Part shown: one piece after another, positions 49,276 to 57,841 of the stretch
How positions within the stretch are numbered: position 1 is the stretch's first letter
How the letters are laid out: each line of letters begins with the position of its first letter
Assembly (NCBI GenBank): GCA_023386265.1
Contig: JAEWKA010000004.1
Location: 248,001-312,000 of the forward strand
Origin: Bacillota bacterium
Lineage (GTDB): Bacteria > Bacillota > Clostridia > Oscillospirales > Oscillospiraceae
Reading direction: 5' to 3'
Length of the DNA stretch: 64,000 bases
Translations under genes and position numbers: made by a program
Notes under the pieces: generated by a model
The model's input: only the letters and a program-made list of their open reading frames with translations
What the model was told of the DNA's origin: nothing
Database searches by the model: none

Positions 49276-51906
49276 ATGAACAAAAAGTATGTATACCTGT
49301 TTTCCGAGGGAAACGGCAAAATGAAAGAGCTTCTGGGTGGCAAGGGCGCCAATCTCGCTGAGATGTCAAATCTCGGTATGCCGGTTCCGAAGGGCTTTAC
49401 AGTTACCACGGAAGCCTGCACAAAGTATTACGATGATGGCGAGACCATTTCCCTGGAAATTCAAGATGAGATCATGTCATATGTTGCTACACTGGAGCAG
49501 CAAACCGGAAAGAAGTTCGGTGATAAAGAAAATCCTCTCCTCGTTTCCGTCCGTTCGGGCGCTCGTGCCTCCATGCCCGGAATGATGGACACGATTTTGA
49601 ATCTTGGTCTTAACGAAGAGGTCGTTGAAGTTATTGCGAAAAAATCCGGCAATCCTCGCTGGGCCTATGACTGCTACAGACGCTTTATTCAGATGTACTC
49701 TGATGTCGTCATGGAAGTCGGTAAGAAGTACTTTGAAGAGCTCATCGACAAGATGAAGGAAGAGCGCGGAGTCCATCAGGATACCGATTTGACCGCAGAC
49801 GATCTCAAAAAGCTTGCGCAGCTGTTTAAGGACGAGTATAAGGCGAAAATCGGTGTCGAGTTCCCATCCAATCCCAAAGAGCAGATGATGGGCGCCATCA
49901 AGGCCGTCTTCCGTTCTTGGAACAACAACCGCGCAATCGTATATCGCCGCATGAACGACATCCCCGGTTCTTGGGGCACCGCCGTCTCTGTTCAGGAAAT
50001 GGTATTCGGTAACCTCGGCGACACTTCCGGCACGGGCGTTGCCTTCACCCGCAACCCTGCAACCGGCGAAAAGAAGCTGTTCGGAGAATTCCTGATGAAC
50101 GCACAGGGCGAGGACGTCGTTGCAGGCATCCGCACTCCTCAGACTATCGACCAGCTCAAGGACGTTATGCCCGGAGCTTATGACGATTTTGTGAAAATCT
50201 GCGCCAAGCTCGAGAGCCATTACCGCGATATGCAGGATATGGAGTTCACAATTGAAGACAAAAAGCTCTTCATGCTCCAGACCAGAAACGGTAAGCGCAC
50301 AGCTGCTGCCGCACTGAAAATCGCCTGTGACCTCGTTGACGAGGGCGTAATCAGCGAAAAAGAAGCCGTCCTGATGATTGACCCCAGAAATCTCGATACA
50401 CTTTTGCATCCGCAGTTTGAAACGACTGCGCTTAAGAGTGCAACGGTCATCGGCACCGGACTTGCCGCATCACCAGGCGCTGCCTGCGGAAAAGCAGTAT
50501 TTTCTGCTGAAGTCGCAAAGGATTGGGCTGAAAAAGGCGAGAAGGTAATTCTTGTCCGCCTTGAGACTTCCCCCGAGGACATCGAGGGCATGGCTGCCGC
50601 ACAGGGCATCTTGACTGTAAGAGGCGGAATGACCTCGCACGCCGCCGTTGTTGCCCGCGGAATGGGCGCCTGCTGTGTTGCAGGCTGCGGCGCTATCAAA
50701 ATGGACGAAGAAAACAAGCGCTTTGAGCTTGGCGGAAAGACCTACAAAGAAGGCGACTGGCTGAGCCTTGACGGTTCTACCGGAAACATCTACGGAGAGG
50801 CCATCAAAACAATGGACGCTGTCATCGGCGGCGAGTTCGGGCGTCTTATGGCTTGGGCCGACAAATATAGAACACTCAATGTTCGCACGAACGCAGATAC
50901 ACCGAAGGACGCTGCGCAGGCACGCAAATTTGGTGCAGAAGGCATCGGCCTCACACGCACCGAGCATATGTTCTTCAATGAGGACAGAATCCCTGCAATC
51001 CGCGAGATGATTTGCGCCGACACAGTTGAGCAGCGCGAGAAGGCTCTTGACAAACTTGAGCCGATGCAGCAGTCCGATTTTGAGGGCATTTACGAAGCAA
51101 TGGAAGGTTGTCCTGTAACGATTCGTTACCTCGATCCTCCTCTCCACGAGTTTCTTCCCACCGACGAGGAAGACATCGCGCTTCTGGCAAAGGACCTCGG
51201 CAAGTCGGTCGACGACATTAAGGCAATCATTGCATCCCTGCATGAGTTTAACCCGATGATGGGTCACCGCGGCTGCCGTCTTGCCGTAACTTATCCCGAA
51301 ATCGCAGTAATGCAGACCAAGGCCGTCATCAAGGCCGCTATCAATGTCCAGAAGAAGCATCCCGACTGGAATCTTGTTCCCGAAATCATGATTCCGCTTG
51401 TTTGTGAAATTAAAGAACTGCAGTATGTCAAAAAGGTAGTCACCGACACTGCCGACGCACTCATCAAGGAAGCCGGCTCCGATTTGCACTATAAGGTCGG
51501 CACCATGATTGAAATTCCGCGCGCCTGCGTCACCGCTGACGATATCGCCAAGGAAGCTGAGTTCTTCTCCTTCGGCACGAATGACCTAACCCAAATGACC
51601 TATGGCTTCAGCCGTGACGACGCCGGAAAGTTCCTCGACGCATACTACCAGAAGAAAATTCTTGAATCCGACCCGTTTGCCCGTCTCGATCAGAATGGCG
51701 TCGGCAAACTCGTGGAAATGGCCGTTAAGCTCGGTCGCACAACGCGTCCGGAGCTTAAGATCGGCATCTGCGGAGAGCACGGCGGCGATCCTTCGTCCGT
51801 TGAATTCTGCCACAAGCTCGGACTCAACTATGTTTCCTGCTCGCCTTACCGCGTCCCAATCGCGCGTCTTGCAGCAGCTCAGGCAGCGCTAAAGTTCCCG
51901 AAATAA
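49276..51906 (+). CDS. ppdK: Pyruvate, phosphate dikinase
   Basis: PPDK interconverts pyruvate, ATP and phosphate with phosphoenolpyruvate, AMP and diphosphate. The 876-residue length is normal. The N-terminal ATP-grasp part has LLGGKGANLAEM, VRSGARASMPGMMDT and FTRNPATGEK. The phosphohistidine is in GGMTSHAAVVARGMG, and the C-terminal PEP domain ends with GICGEHGGDPSSVEF, which carries the catalytic cysteine. AAAGGAG precedes the ATG. In a purine fermenter it would turn pyruvate from diaminopropionate into PEP for biosynthesis. Confidence 0.97.
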   Translation: MNKKYVYLFSEGNGKMKELLGGKGANLAEMSNLGMPVPKGFTVTTEACTKYYDDGETISLEIQDEIMSYVATLEQQTGKKFGDKENPLLVSVRSGARASMPGMMDTILNLGLNEEVVEVIAKKSGNPRWAYDCYRRFIQMYSDVVMEVGKKYFEELIDKMKEERGVHQDTDLTADDLKKLAQLFKDEYKAKIGVEFPSNPKEQMMGAIKAVFRSWNNNRAIVYRRMNDIPGSWGTAVSVQEMVFGNLGDTSGTGVAFTRNPATGEKKLFGEFLMNAQGEDVVAGIRTPQTIDQLKDVMPGAYDDFVKICAKLESHYRDMQDMEFTIEDKKLFMLQTRNGKRTAAAALKIACDLVDEGVISEKEAVLMIDPRNLDTLLHPQFETTALKSATVIGTGLAASPGAACGKAVFSAEVAKDWAEKGEKVILVRLETSPEDIEGMAAAQGILTVRGGMTSHAAVVARGMGACCVAGCGAIKMDEENKRFELGGKTYKEGDWLSLDGSTGNIYGEAIKTMDAVIGGEFGRLMAWADKYRTLNVRTNADTPKDAAQARKFGAEGIGLTRTEHMFFNEDRIPAIREMICADTVEQREKALDKLEPMQQSDFEGIYEAMEGCPVTIRYLDPPLHEFLPTDEEDIALLAKDLGKSVDDIKAIIASLHEFNPMMGHRGCRLAVTYPEIAVMQTKAVIKAAINVQKKHPDWNLVPEIMIPLVCEIKELQYVKKVVTDTADALIKEAGSDLHYKVGTMIEIPRACVTADDIAKEAEFFSFGTNDLTQMTYGFSRDDAGKFLDAYYQKKILESDPFARLDQNGVGKLVEMAVKLGRTTRPELKIGICGEHGGDPSSVEFCHKLGLNYVSCSPYRVPIARLAAAQAALKFPK

Positions 51907-51927
51907 ATAAGTAAATAAGCATAGCGA

Positions 51928-51966
51928 CAGGGTATTGCGCGGAAAACGACGCAATACCCTGTTTAA
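51928..51966 (+). terminator. Terminator of ppdK
   Basis: CAGGGTATTGCG (51928-51939) and CGCAATACCCTG (51950-51961) form a perfect stem followed by TTTAATT. Confidence 0.88.
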
Positions 51967-52097
51967 TTATAAGCTCCAATTCATATATTGAGCCTGAGTA
52001 TTTGCTGTATTTGACTTGTAATAATACGGCAAAAGCATTATTATAGCAGTAATTCGGACAGGGAGGTGCCAGTTTACAATATATGGGAGAACTATTC

Positions 52098-52784
52098 ATG
52101 ATAATTAGAAGCAAAAAGAGACTGATAATTAAAATCATCATAGTCATTCTGATAATCGGCGCGGTTGGACTTGCGGCGGTGTTCGGTATCAACGGCTATG
52201 TCGTTGCTTCCGAAAAAAACAGGATAATCTCCGCAGATGAAGCCGCAAAACTCGAAAACGTCGATTGTATAATCGTGCTTGGCTGTTACGTCGATAACAC
52301 CACGCCTAGCGCGATGCTCGAGGACAGGCTGCTTCAAGGTATTGAATTATATAATTCTGGCGCTTCCGGTAAAATCATTATGAGCGGCGACCACGGCAGA
52401 ACAACGTACGACGAGGTCAACGCGATGAAGCAGTTCGCGATTGACCGCGATATTCCGTCCGAGGACATTTTCATGGATCACGCGGGGTTTTCGACCTACG
52501 AGAGCATGTACAGGGCGCGGGACATATTTGCGGCGAAGAAGGTAATCATCGTCACACAGCGTTATCATCTTTACAGAGCGTTGTACGTCGCGGAAAAGCT
52601 CGGGCTAAACGCCTACGGTGTCGCGTCCGACCCGCGCGGTTACTACGGTCAGACATATCGTGAGGCCCGCGAGGTACTCGCAAGGAACAAGGACTTCTTG
52701 CTGTCGATTTTCCGGCCCGAGCCTACCTATCTGGGCGACGTGATACCCGTCAACGGTAACGGAGACGAGACGAACGATAAATAA
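52098..52784 (+). CDS. SanA/YdcF-like membrane protein (DUF218)
   Basis: The protein has one N-terminal membrane segment (residues 8-30, rich in Ile) followed by a DUF218 domain: CIIVLGCYV, LEDRLLQGIELY, IIMSGDHGRTTYDEV and VTQRYHLYRALYVA. Such proteins act in envelope maintenance; SanA affects vancomycin sensitivity in enterobacteria. GGGAGAA spacing favours the ATG at 52098 (228 residues); the ATG at 52083 is the alternative. Substrate unknown. Confidence 0.87.
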   Translation: MIIRSKKRLIIKIIIVILIIGAVGLAAVFGINGYVVASEKNRIISADEAAKLENVDCIIVLGCYVDNTTPSAMLEDRLLQGIELYNSGASGKIIMSGDHGRTTYDEVNAMKQFAIDRDIPSEDIFMDHAGFSTYESMYRARDIFAAKKVIIVTQRYHLYRALYVAEKLGLNAYGVASDPRGYYGQTYREAREVLARNKDFLLSIFRPEPTYLGDVIPVNGNGDETNDK

Positions 52785-52833
52785 TCACAATAGCAATTAA
52801 TCAACAATAAAATCTTTGAGAGCCAATATTTAA

Positions 52834-52869
52834 AAACACCGACGTCTGAAACTGGCGCCGGTGTTTTTT
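52834..52869 (+). terminator. Terminator after the SanA-like gene
   Basis: AAACACCG (52834-52841) and CGGTGTTT (52859-52866) form a stem, extended inward by CG/CG after a mismatch, with a six-base T run at 52864-52869. Confidence 0.85.
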
Positions 52870-52950
52870 CTGTCTCTTTTAAGCACCTGCATTATTTTGG
52901 TAAAATATTAGTATAATTAAGAAGTATGCAGTAAATCGGAGGCGGTGTAG

Positions 52951-54591
52951 ATGGAGAAAAAGAAAGGTAGGCAGATACTGAGCATCGCCCTGCTCATAAC
53001 GGTATCGGCATTGTTTTTCTGTTCATTTGCAATTATCAATTTTAAAGGCTTTCCTAAATTCTGCAACTGTGACATGTATGAGGACACGGTCTATTCAATG
53101 CTAGCATGGAAATCGAAAAGCTTTTTCCCTGATGGTTGGGTCTTTGGAAACCAGTACTATATCTTTGCGACGCCGGTGGTCTGCACCCTTTTTTATGGAA
53201 TCACCGGAAATATCAATCTCTCAATGGCGCTGGCAACAACGACAATGACTCTTCTAATTGCCATGAGTATGCTGTTTCTGATATACTCGTTTACCGATAA
53301 GGTCGGACGTTTTACGGGCGTTGCGGCCATTCTGGGCTGCATGGTGACAGCGAATGCGGCGTTGAGCCTCGAAGGTCAGCTGTTTTATATCCTTGCGAGC
53401 TATTACAGCGGCTACCTGATTACAATTCTTGTAGTGACAGGAGATTATCTACACGCTCTATGCTTCCGAAAAAAGAGGAAGCTCACTGCCGCTCTGATTC
53501 TGTCCTTGGCATTGTGTTTCGCAACCGGAATGCAAAGTCTGAGACAGACGGCGATTTTGATTCTTCCGATACTCGCTACCGAAATTCTTCGCATTCTAAT
53601 TCTGCTGTATCGAAAGGACAGAAAACAGATTTTTAGGACGCGGGCAGTAATACTGCGGGCTTTTCTCTATGCCGCTTCAAACTTGCTGGGTGTTATGTAT
53701 ATAAGAATGTTCAAGGTACCCCACGTGGAGATCTATGGAGGTATCACAAGGCGAAGCCTGTCCGAAGGGGGAGCGGTCCATGAGGTCAACATGAGGATAC
53801 TGCAGAAGATTACCGGTTTTTATTATGCTTTTCATGAAAAGAATGGCTTAATTTATTTCATACTTGCATTGTTTTTTACCGGCGTTGTGGTGACCGCTGC
53901 CATCATATCCCTGCGTGGCTGCATCAGCAAGCGACACAGCTTTGAAAGCGGACGGGAGCACCTTTTTGGAATAGCTTCTTTTTCGATATTTGCAATATCC
54001 TTGATTGGACTCTTTGTCGCAAATCACATATTTGATATTAACTTTCGGATGATATATATGTTCGTATGGTATCCGTTAACGGCCATATCCTGCGTTGTGC
54101 TGATGCAGCATTTGAAATCCGATTTGCGGAAATTGGTAGGCACCATTTTGCTCTGTGCAGCCTGTATCGGTAGCTGGTACACCGGATACGCCCCTACGGT
54201 ACAAAGCGCTCTCAAGCAGGAGGAGCCATGCACAGTTCAGGAAATAAGCGACTATATAGTCGATCACAACTATGCATATATATACGGCGACTGGAGCATC
54301 GTATGCCCGATCGCGACATACACAAACGGGAGGGCGCTGGGCGCATGCTCCTTTAAAAGGCCTTTTGAGATACTTGGGTATATTAATCCGCAAGGCGTTT
54401 ACGGAAAAGAGGAAAACAAACGGGCCGTATATGTTTTCTTCGGCAGCCAGAACCTTGCAGCCTTGCAGTATGCGAGTGAAACGGGCGCAAAAATGACCCT
54501 TATCAAAGAATTCGACGGAGGGGCTTATACGCTATATCTCAGCGACAGACAGCTGATGCACTACGGCACGCCATCTTTGCACGACCGCTGA
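52951..54591 (+). CDS. Large polytopic membrane protein of unknown function
   Basis: The 546-residue protein has about ten hydrophobic segments, the first at residues 9-30. The loop after it carries FKGFPKFCNCDMYEDT, with an acidic Asp-Met-Tyr-Glu-Asp stretch that recalls the first external loop of GT-C glycosyltransferases. The C-terminal 110 residues are soluble. I do not recognise a family with confidence; a lipid-linked sugar transferase is one possibility. A GGAGG precedes the ATG. It is flanked by terminators and appears monocistronic. Confidence 0.75.
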   Translation: MEKKKGRQILSIALLITVSALFFCSFAIINFKGFPKFCNCDMYEDTVYSMLAWKSKSFFPDGWVFGNQYYIFATPVVCTLFYGITGNINLSMALATTTMTLLIAMSMLFLIYSFTDKVGRFTGVAAILGCMVTANAALSLEGQLFYILASYYSGYLITILVVTGDYLHALCFRKKRKLTAALILSLALCFATGMQSLRQTAILILPILATEILRILILLYRKDRKQIFRTRAVILRAFLYAASNLLGVMYIRMFKVPHVEIYGGITRRSLSEGGAVHEVNMRILQKITGFYYAFHEKNGLIYFILALFFTGVVVTAAIISLRGCISKRHSFESGREHLFGIASFSIFAISLIGLFVANHIFDINFRMIYMFVWYPLTAISCVVLMQHLKSDLRKLVGTILLCAACIGSWYTGYAPTVQSALKQEEPCTVQEISDYIVDHNYAYIYGDWSIVCPIATYTNGRALGACSFKRPFEILGYINPQGVYGKEENKRAVYVFFGSQNLAALQYASETGAKMTLIKEFDGGAYTLYLSDRQLMHYGTPSLHDR

Positions 54592-54620
54592 TTAAGGGGA
54601 AGGAGAGTGTCCCAAAATAT

Positions 54621-54656
54621 AAGGCCACCGGAATATGTCGAATTTCCGGTGGTCTT
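54621..54656. terminator. Terminator between the membrane protein gene and the small ORF
   Basis: AAGGCCACCGGAA (54621-54633) and its near complement (54643-54656) form a 13-base stem. The minus-strand side is followed by TATATTTTG, so it best serves the minus-strand small ORF. Confidence 0.78.
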
Positions 54657-54673
54657 AACTTCTTATCGTTCTC

Positions 54674-54844
54674 TTATTGACGATTGTAATCATCGGCAAT
54701 TAAACCAACTAGAATATCTTTAAGAGCTTCATTCTCAATCCATGATTGAGTGAAGGTATAGCTTGAGCTTCCGGTTTTAATTGTGGTCTTGTCGAAGGAC
54801 TCTATTTTTCCTTTTTCCGCCTCTGCATTATCATCAATATCCAT
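54674..54844 (-). CDS. Small protein of 56 residues, unrecognised
   Basis: An open frame starts at ATG 54844-54842 with AAGGAG 8 bases upstream and ends in TAA just before a terminator. The product begins MDIDDNAEAEKGKIESF, is acidic at the N-terminus, has a Ser/Thr-rich middle (TGSSSYTFTQ), and ends with LVGLIADDYNRQ. It has no cysteine and no signal or membrane segment. I do not recognise it. A good ribosome site and a matching terminator make it more than a chance ORF. Confidence 0.55.
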   Translation of the reverse strand: MDIDDNAEAEKGKIESFDKTTIKTGSSSYTFTQSWIENEALKDILVGLIADDYNRQ

Positions 54845-54858
54845 TTTAAAAACTCCTT

Positions 54859-55075
54859 AAATCAAGCCTAATAACATAAATTAATATAACCCAATCACTT
54901 GGTGAATATTACAGCAGTATATGCAAATATTTATGCTTCTGCATTTCTCTATATTGATGAAATGCCTCTCAGCAGATAGGGCAGAGAGACAATATTGTAT
55001 TCTTGACTTTAGGGTGCCTGTGTAGTATTGTTACTAATAATATATTAATACTTTTGCACTTTTAACAGGAGAATC
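54859..55075. promoter_or_regulatory. Gene-free spacer with EamA promoter
   Basis: No ORF is seen. TTGACT (55003-55008) and TATTGT (55026-55031), 17 bases apart, are a plausible promoter for the EamA transporter gene. A hairpin CTCT/AGAG around CAGCAGATAGGG lies at 54966-54988 and shares GATAGGGCAGAG with the hairpin at 56042. Confidence 0.45.
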
Positions 55076-55990
55076 ATGAAAGAGAAAACCACTATTTCCG
55101 GGCACATAACGGCCCTTATAACGATACTTATCTGGGGAATGACGTTTATTTCAACAAAAATTCTGCTTGTAGACTTTACACCGATAGAAATACTATTTTT
55201 CCGGTTTGTTATTGGATTTCTGGCTTTGCTTATCGTTTATCCACATAGGCTTAAGCTAACTGATAAGAAACAGGAGTGGATTTTTGCCTGCGCGGGGCTG
55301 ACCGGCGTAACTTTATATTATCTACTTCAAAATTTTGCTTTGATACATTCTTTGGCTTCAAACATTGGGGTCGTTGTCTCAGTGGCACCGTTTTTCACGG
55401 CGATTTTAGCGCATTTTTTCGCGGATAAAGAAAAATTGAAACCAAACTTTTTCATCGGATTCATTGCCGCTATCACGGGCGTTATTTTGATGAGCTTCAG
55501 CGGAGGTTCCGGTTTCGAATTCCATCCACTTGGTGATATTCTGGCTGTTCTGGCGGCGGCCGTATGGGCAGTTTACTCTCTGCTTGCAAAAAAGATCAGC
55601 ACCTTCGGATATAACTCGATTGCGACAACGAGACACACCTTCTTTTACGGGCTACTGTTTATGGTTCCGGTGTTCCTTCTAACTGATTCCAATCTGGACA
55701 TTCAGCGTTTTTCGGAATCGGCCAATCTGCTTAACATGCTGTTTCTTGGCCTCGCCGCTTCCGCCATCTGCTTTGTCACATGGAATTACGCCGTAAAACT
55801 TCTAGGACCCGTAAAAACAAGTGTCTACATTTACATAGTACCTGTTGTTACGGTGATAAGTTCGGTGCTCGTTCTGCACGAGAAAATCACCCTAATGTCA
55901 GCTCTAGGTATTATCCTCGCGCTCATTGGCCTGTTTGTTTCAGAAAGCAAAGGCTTTCATATAAAAAAGCGGGAAAAACAAAAGCAGTGA
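55076..55990 (+). CDS. EamA-family (DMT) transporter
   Basis: This 304-residue inner-membrane protein has ten predicted helices in two EamA repeats. The first repeat includes LIWGMTFISTKILL and LIHSLASNIGVVVSVAPFF; the second includes AAVWAVYSLLAKK and LGPVKTSVYIYIVPVVTV. The family exports or imports amino acids, nucleotides or drugs; the substrate here cannot be told. It has its own promoter and AGGAG site. A purine or amino acid export role is only a guess. Confidence 0.9.
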   Translation: MKEKTTISGHITALITILIWGMTFISTKILLVDFTPIEILFFRFVIGFLALLIVYPHRLKLTDKKQEWIFACAGLTGVTLYYLLQNFALIHSLASNIGVVVSVAPFFTAILAHFFADKEKLKPNFFIGFIAAITGVILMSFSGGSGFEFHPLGDILAVLAAAVWAVYSLLAKKISTFGYNSIATTRHTFFYGLLFMVPVFLLTDSNLDIQRFSESANLLNMLFLGLAASAICFVTWNYAVKLLGPVKTSVYIYIVPVVTVISSVLVLHEKITLMSALGIILALIGLFVSESKGFHIKKREKQKQ

Positions 55991-56041
55991 TTGAATTAAA
56001 CATAATTCTATGATTCTGTAATTTGTTATTGAAAAGAAAAT

Positions 56042-56066
56042 CCCCTCTGCTGATAGGGCAGAGGGG
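56042..56066. terminator. Terminator between the EamA and copper-binding genes
   Basis: CCCCTCTGC (56042-56050) and GCAGAGGGG (56058-56066) form a perfect 9-base stem. The T-rich side (ATTTTCTTTTC) is on the minus strand, so it mainly ends the Cys-rich gene. Confidence 0.82.
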
Positions 56067-56115
56067 GTTACATTAGTTGGTTATTCGAAATTGAACATTG
56101 TTTGACATTACAACT

Positions 56116-56460
56116 TTACCCAGCCATCATTTTGCATTCATTTGCGCAGTTCTGACATTCAGCAGCACATTTTTTGCAATGCTCGTCCTTGAACATCCCA
56201 CATTCCTGCGCGCATTCATTACAGATTGTTTCGCACAATTTACACAGTTCCGCTGCATGCTTTGAATCCATTGACATGAATGATGAAGCCTCTTTACATA
56301 TACATGCACATTCGTGAAGTGTAGAAATACAGTTTTTTCTTGCGCCCACGTCAGGCTCATTCAAGCACATATTCATGCATTCAATACATGCCTGAGCACA
56401 TCTGTTGCAAGCGTCAATACATTTCTGATATTTGTCAATTGCGTTATTTACTATTCCCAT
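56116..56460 (-). CDS. Four-helix bundle copper-binding protein (DUF326, Csp-like)
   Basis: The 114-residue protein has 20 cysteines spaced as CxxC and CxxxC along four helices, for example CIDACNRCAQACIEC and HCKKCAAECQNCANEC. This is the copper storage protein (Csp/DUF326) pattern, in which cysteines line the bundle and bind many Cu(I) ions. No signal peptide is seen, so it is probably cytosolic, as in Csp3. AGGAGG precedes the ATG. A perfect AT-rich palindrome lies upstream and might be its operator. Confidence 0.92.
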   Translation of the reverse strand: MGIVNNAIDKYQKCIDACNRCAQACIECMNMCLNEPDVGARKNCISTLHECACICKEASSFMSMDSKHAAELCKLCETICNECAQECGMFKDEHCKKCAAECQNCANECKMMAG

Positions 56461-56543
56461 TTTTAAACTATCCTCCTATTTTTAGAACTCACAAAATTCA
56501 AAACCAGTATTCCCAGAAATTGAATTATTACTCTCCCTCCGAG

Positions 56544-56567
56544 TAAACAAAATTTTTATTTTGTTTA
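56544..56567. promoter_or_regulatory. AT-rich palindrome upstream of the copper-binding gene
   Basis: TAAACAAAAT (56544-56553) and ATTTTGTTTA (56558-56567) are perfect 10-base arms around TTTT. The position, about 85 bases upstream of the Cys-rich gene and upstream of the recombinase gene, fits an operator for either. Confidence 0.5.
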
Positions 56568-56704
56568 ATTGTTGGTATATCTGTCAATAGACTGCCCTGC
56601 CGATAAATGGTATAATACAATTATCAAAATACAGCCGCGTACAGATCTCTCCTCTTCGCGGCTTACGCATTAGACAATCGCTTTTTTTAAAGGAGCGCGT
56701 TATT

Positions 56705-57709
56705 ATGGATTACCGTCACGAGTCGCCGCCGATCCTTAAGGATTTCCTTATGTATCACGAAACCATCAAAGGTCATTCCTCGAAAACAGTCGACGAGTAT
56801 TTTCTTGATCTGCGTATGTTTTTCCGATTTTTAAAAATTGAGCGCGGTATTGTTCCGCGTAAAACCGAATATGATGAAATTTCGATTATGGACGTCAATC
56901 TTGACTTTGTTAAAGCCGTTACGCTCAACGAGGTCTATGACTTTCTGTCCTTCCTTGCCCGAGACCGTATTGTAAATCAGCACAGTCGTTCCAAGGAGTA
57001 TGGATTATCAGCAACTTCTCGTGCAAGAAAAATTGCATGTATCCGCAGTTTCTACAAATATTTGACAGTAAAAGCGAAATTACTTGCAGAAAATCCTGTT
57101 GCCGACCTAGATTCGCCTAAAACTCCCAAGACACTCCCCCACTACCTCTCTCTTGACGAGAGCCGTCGACTATTAAACGCAGTAATTGGTAATAATAGGG
57201 AACGCGACTACTGTATTTTATGCATATTTCTGAACTGCGGGCTGCGTATTTCGGAAATTGTCAGCCTGAATGTCACTGATTATCACGTGGATAGCCTGCG
57301 TATAGTCGGCAAGGGTAATAAGGAACGAATCGCCTATCTTAACGATTCAACAAAAAGCGCACTTGACGCTTGGCTAATATTGCGTAAGAACATGGTTCCT
57401 GCACACGAGCCGGCGATGTTCGTTACTAGCCGTCGAACACGAATTTCCCGGGAAATGGTACATAGTATGGTCAAAACCAACCTTCTGCGTGCGGGTCTCG
57501 ATTCAACACAGTATTCGGCACATAAGCTGCGCCATACTGCGGCGACTTTGATGCTTCAAAACGGCGTCGATGTACGCACGCTTCAGGAAGTTTTGGGGCA
57601 TGAGCATCTAAACACCACGCAGATATATACGCATGTGGACAACTCCGAGCTTCGAATCGCCGCCGCTGCGAATCCGCTGGCAAGCTTCGAGCCTGATAAA
57701 GACAAATAA
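56705..57709 (+). CDS. Tyrosine recombinase, XerC/XerD-like
   Basis: The 334-residue protein has a SAM-like N-terminal core-binding domain and a catalytic domain with the arginine in CGLRISEIVSL, lysine in GKGNKER, HKLRH with histidine and arginine, and LGHEHLNTTQIYTH with histidine and the tyrosine nucleophile. The catalytic set is complete. No attachment site, excisionase or phage gene lies nearby and both neighbours are ordinary chromosomal genes. It is probably a chromosomal Xer-type recombinase rather than a mobile element integrase. Confidence 0.88.
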   Translation: MDYRHESPPILKDFLMYHETIKGHSSKTVDEYFLDLRMFFRFLKIERGIVPRKTEYDEISIMDVNLDFVKAVTLNEVYDFLSFLARDRIVNQHSRSKEYGLSATSRARKIACIRSFYKYLTVKAKLLAENPVADLDSPKTPKTLPHYLSLDESRRLLNAVIGNNRERDYCILCIFLNCGLRISEIVSLNVTDYHVDSLRIVGKGNKERIAYLNDSTKSALDAWLILRKNMVPAHEPAMFVTSRRTRISREMVHSMVKTNLLRAGLDSTQYSAHKLRHTAATLMLQNGVDVRTLQEVLGHEHLNTTQIYTHVDNSELRIAAAANPLASFEPDKDK

Positions 57710-57714
57710 TCAAT

Positions 57715-57741
57715 CGGCGGCTGTTAATACGGTCGCCTTTT
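57715..57741 (+). terminator. Terminator of the recombinase gene
   Basis: GGCGGCT (57717-57723) and GGTCGCC (57731-57737) pair with two G-T pairs and are followed by TTTTTATTT. Confidence 0.75.
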
Positions 57742-57841
57742 TATTTGGGATAATTTAATCATAATCGTTTTCGCAGGTTGCAATTTGGACAATATTCTTG
57801 TAAAATAAGTTATTATGCAATCGCACGGAGGATAGTTTTAA

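Noticed and set aside
50470..51489. 339-residue antisense frame inside ppdK
   Set aside because: ppdK is unmistakable on the plus strand; the antisense frame has no recognisable domains and results from its codon usage.
56705..57709. Integrase marking a mobile element
   Set aside because: No attachment repeats, transfer or phage genes are near, and the protein is Xer-like with chromosomal neighbours.
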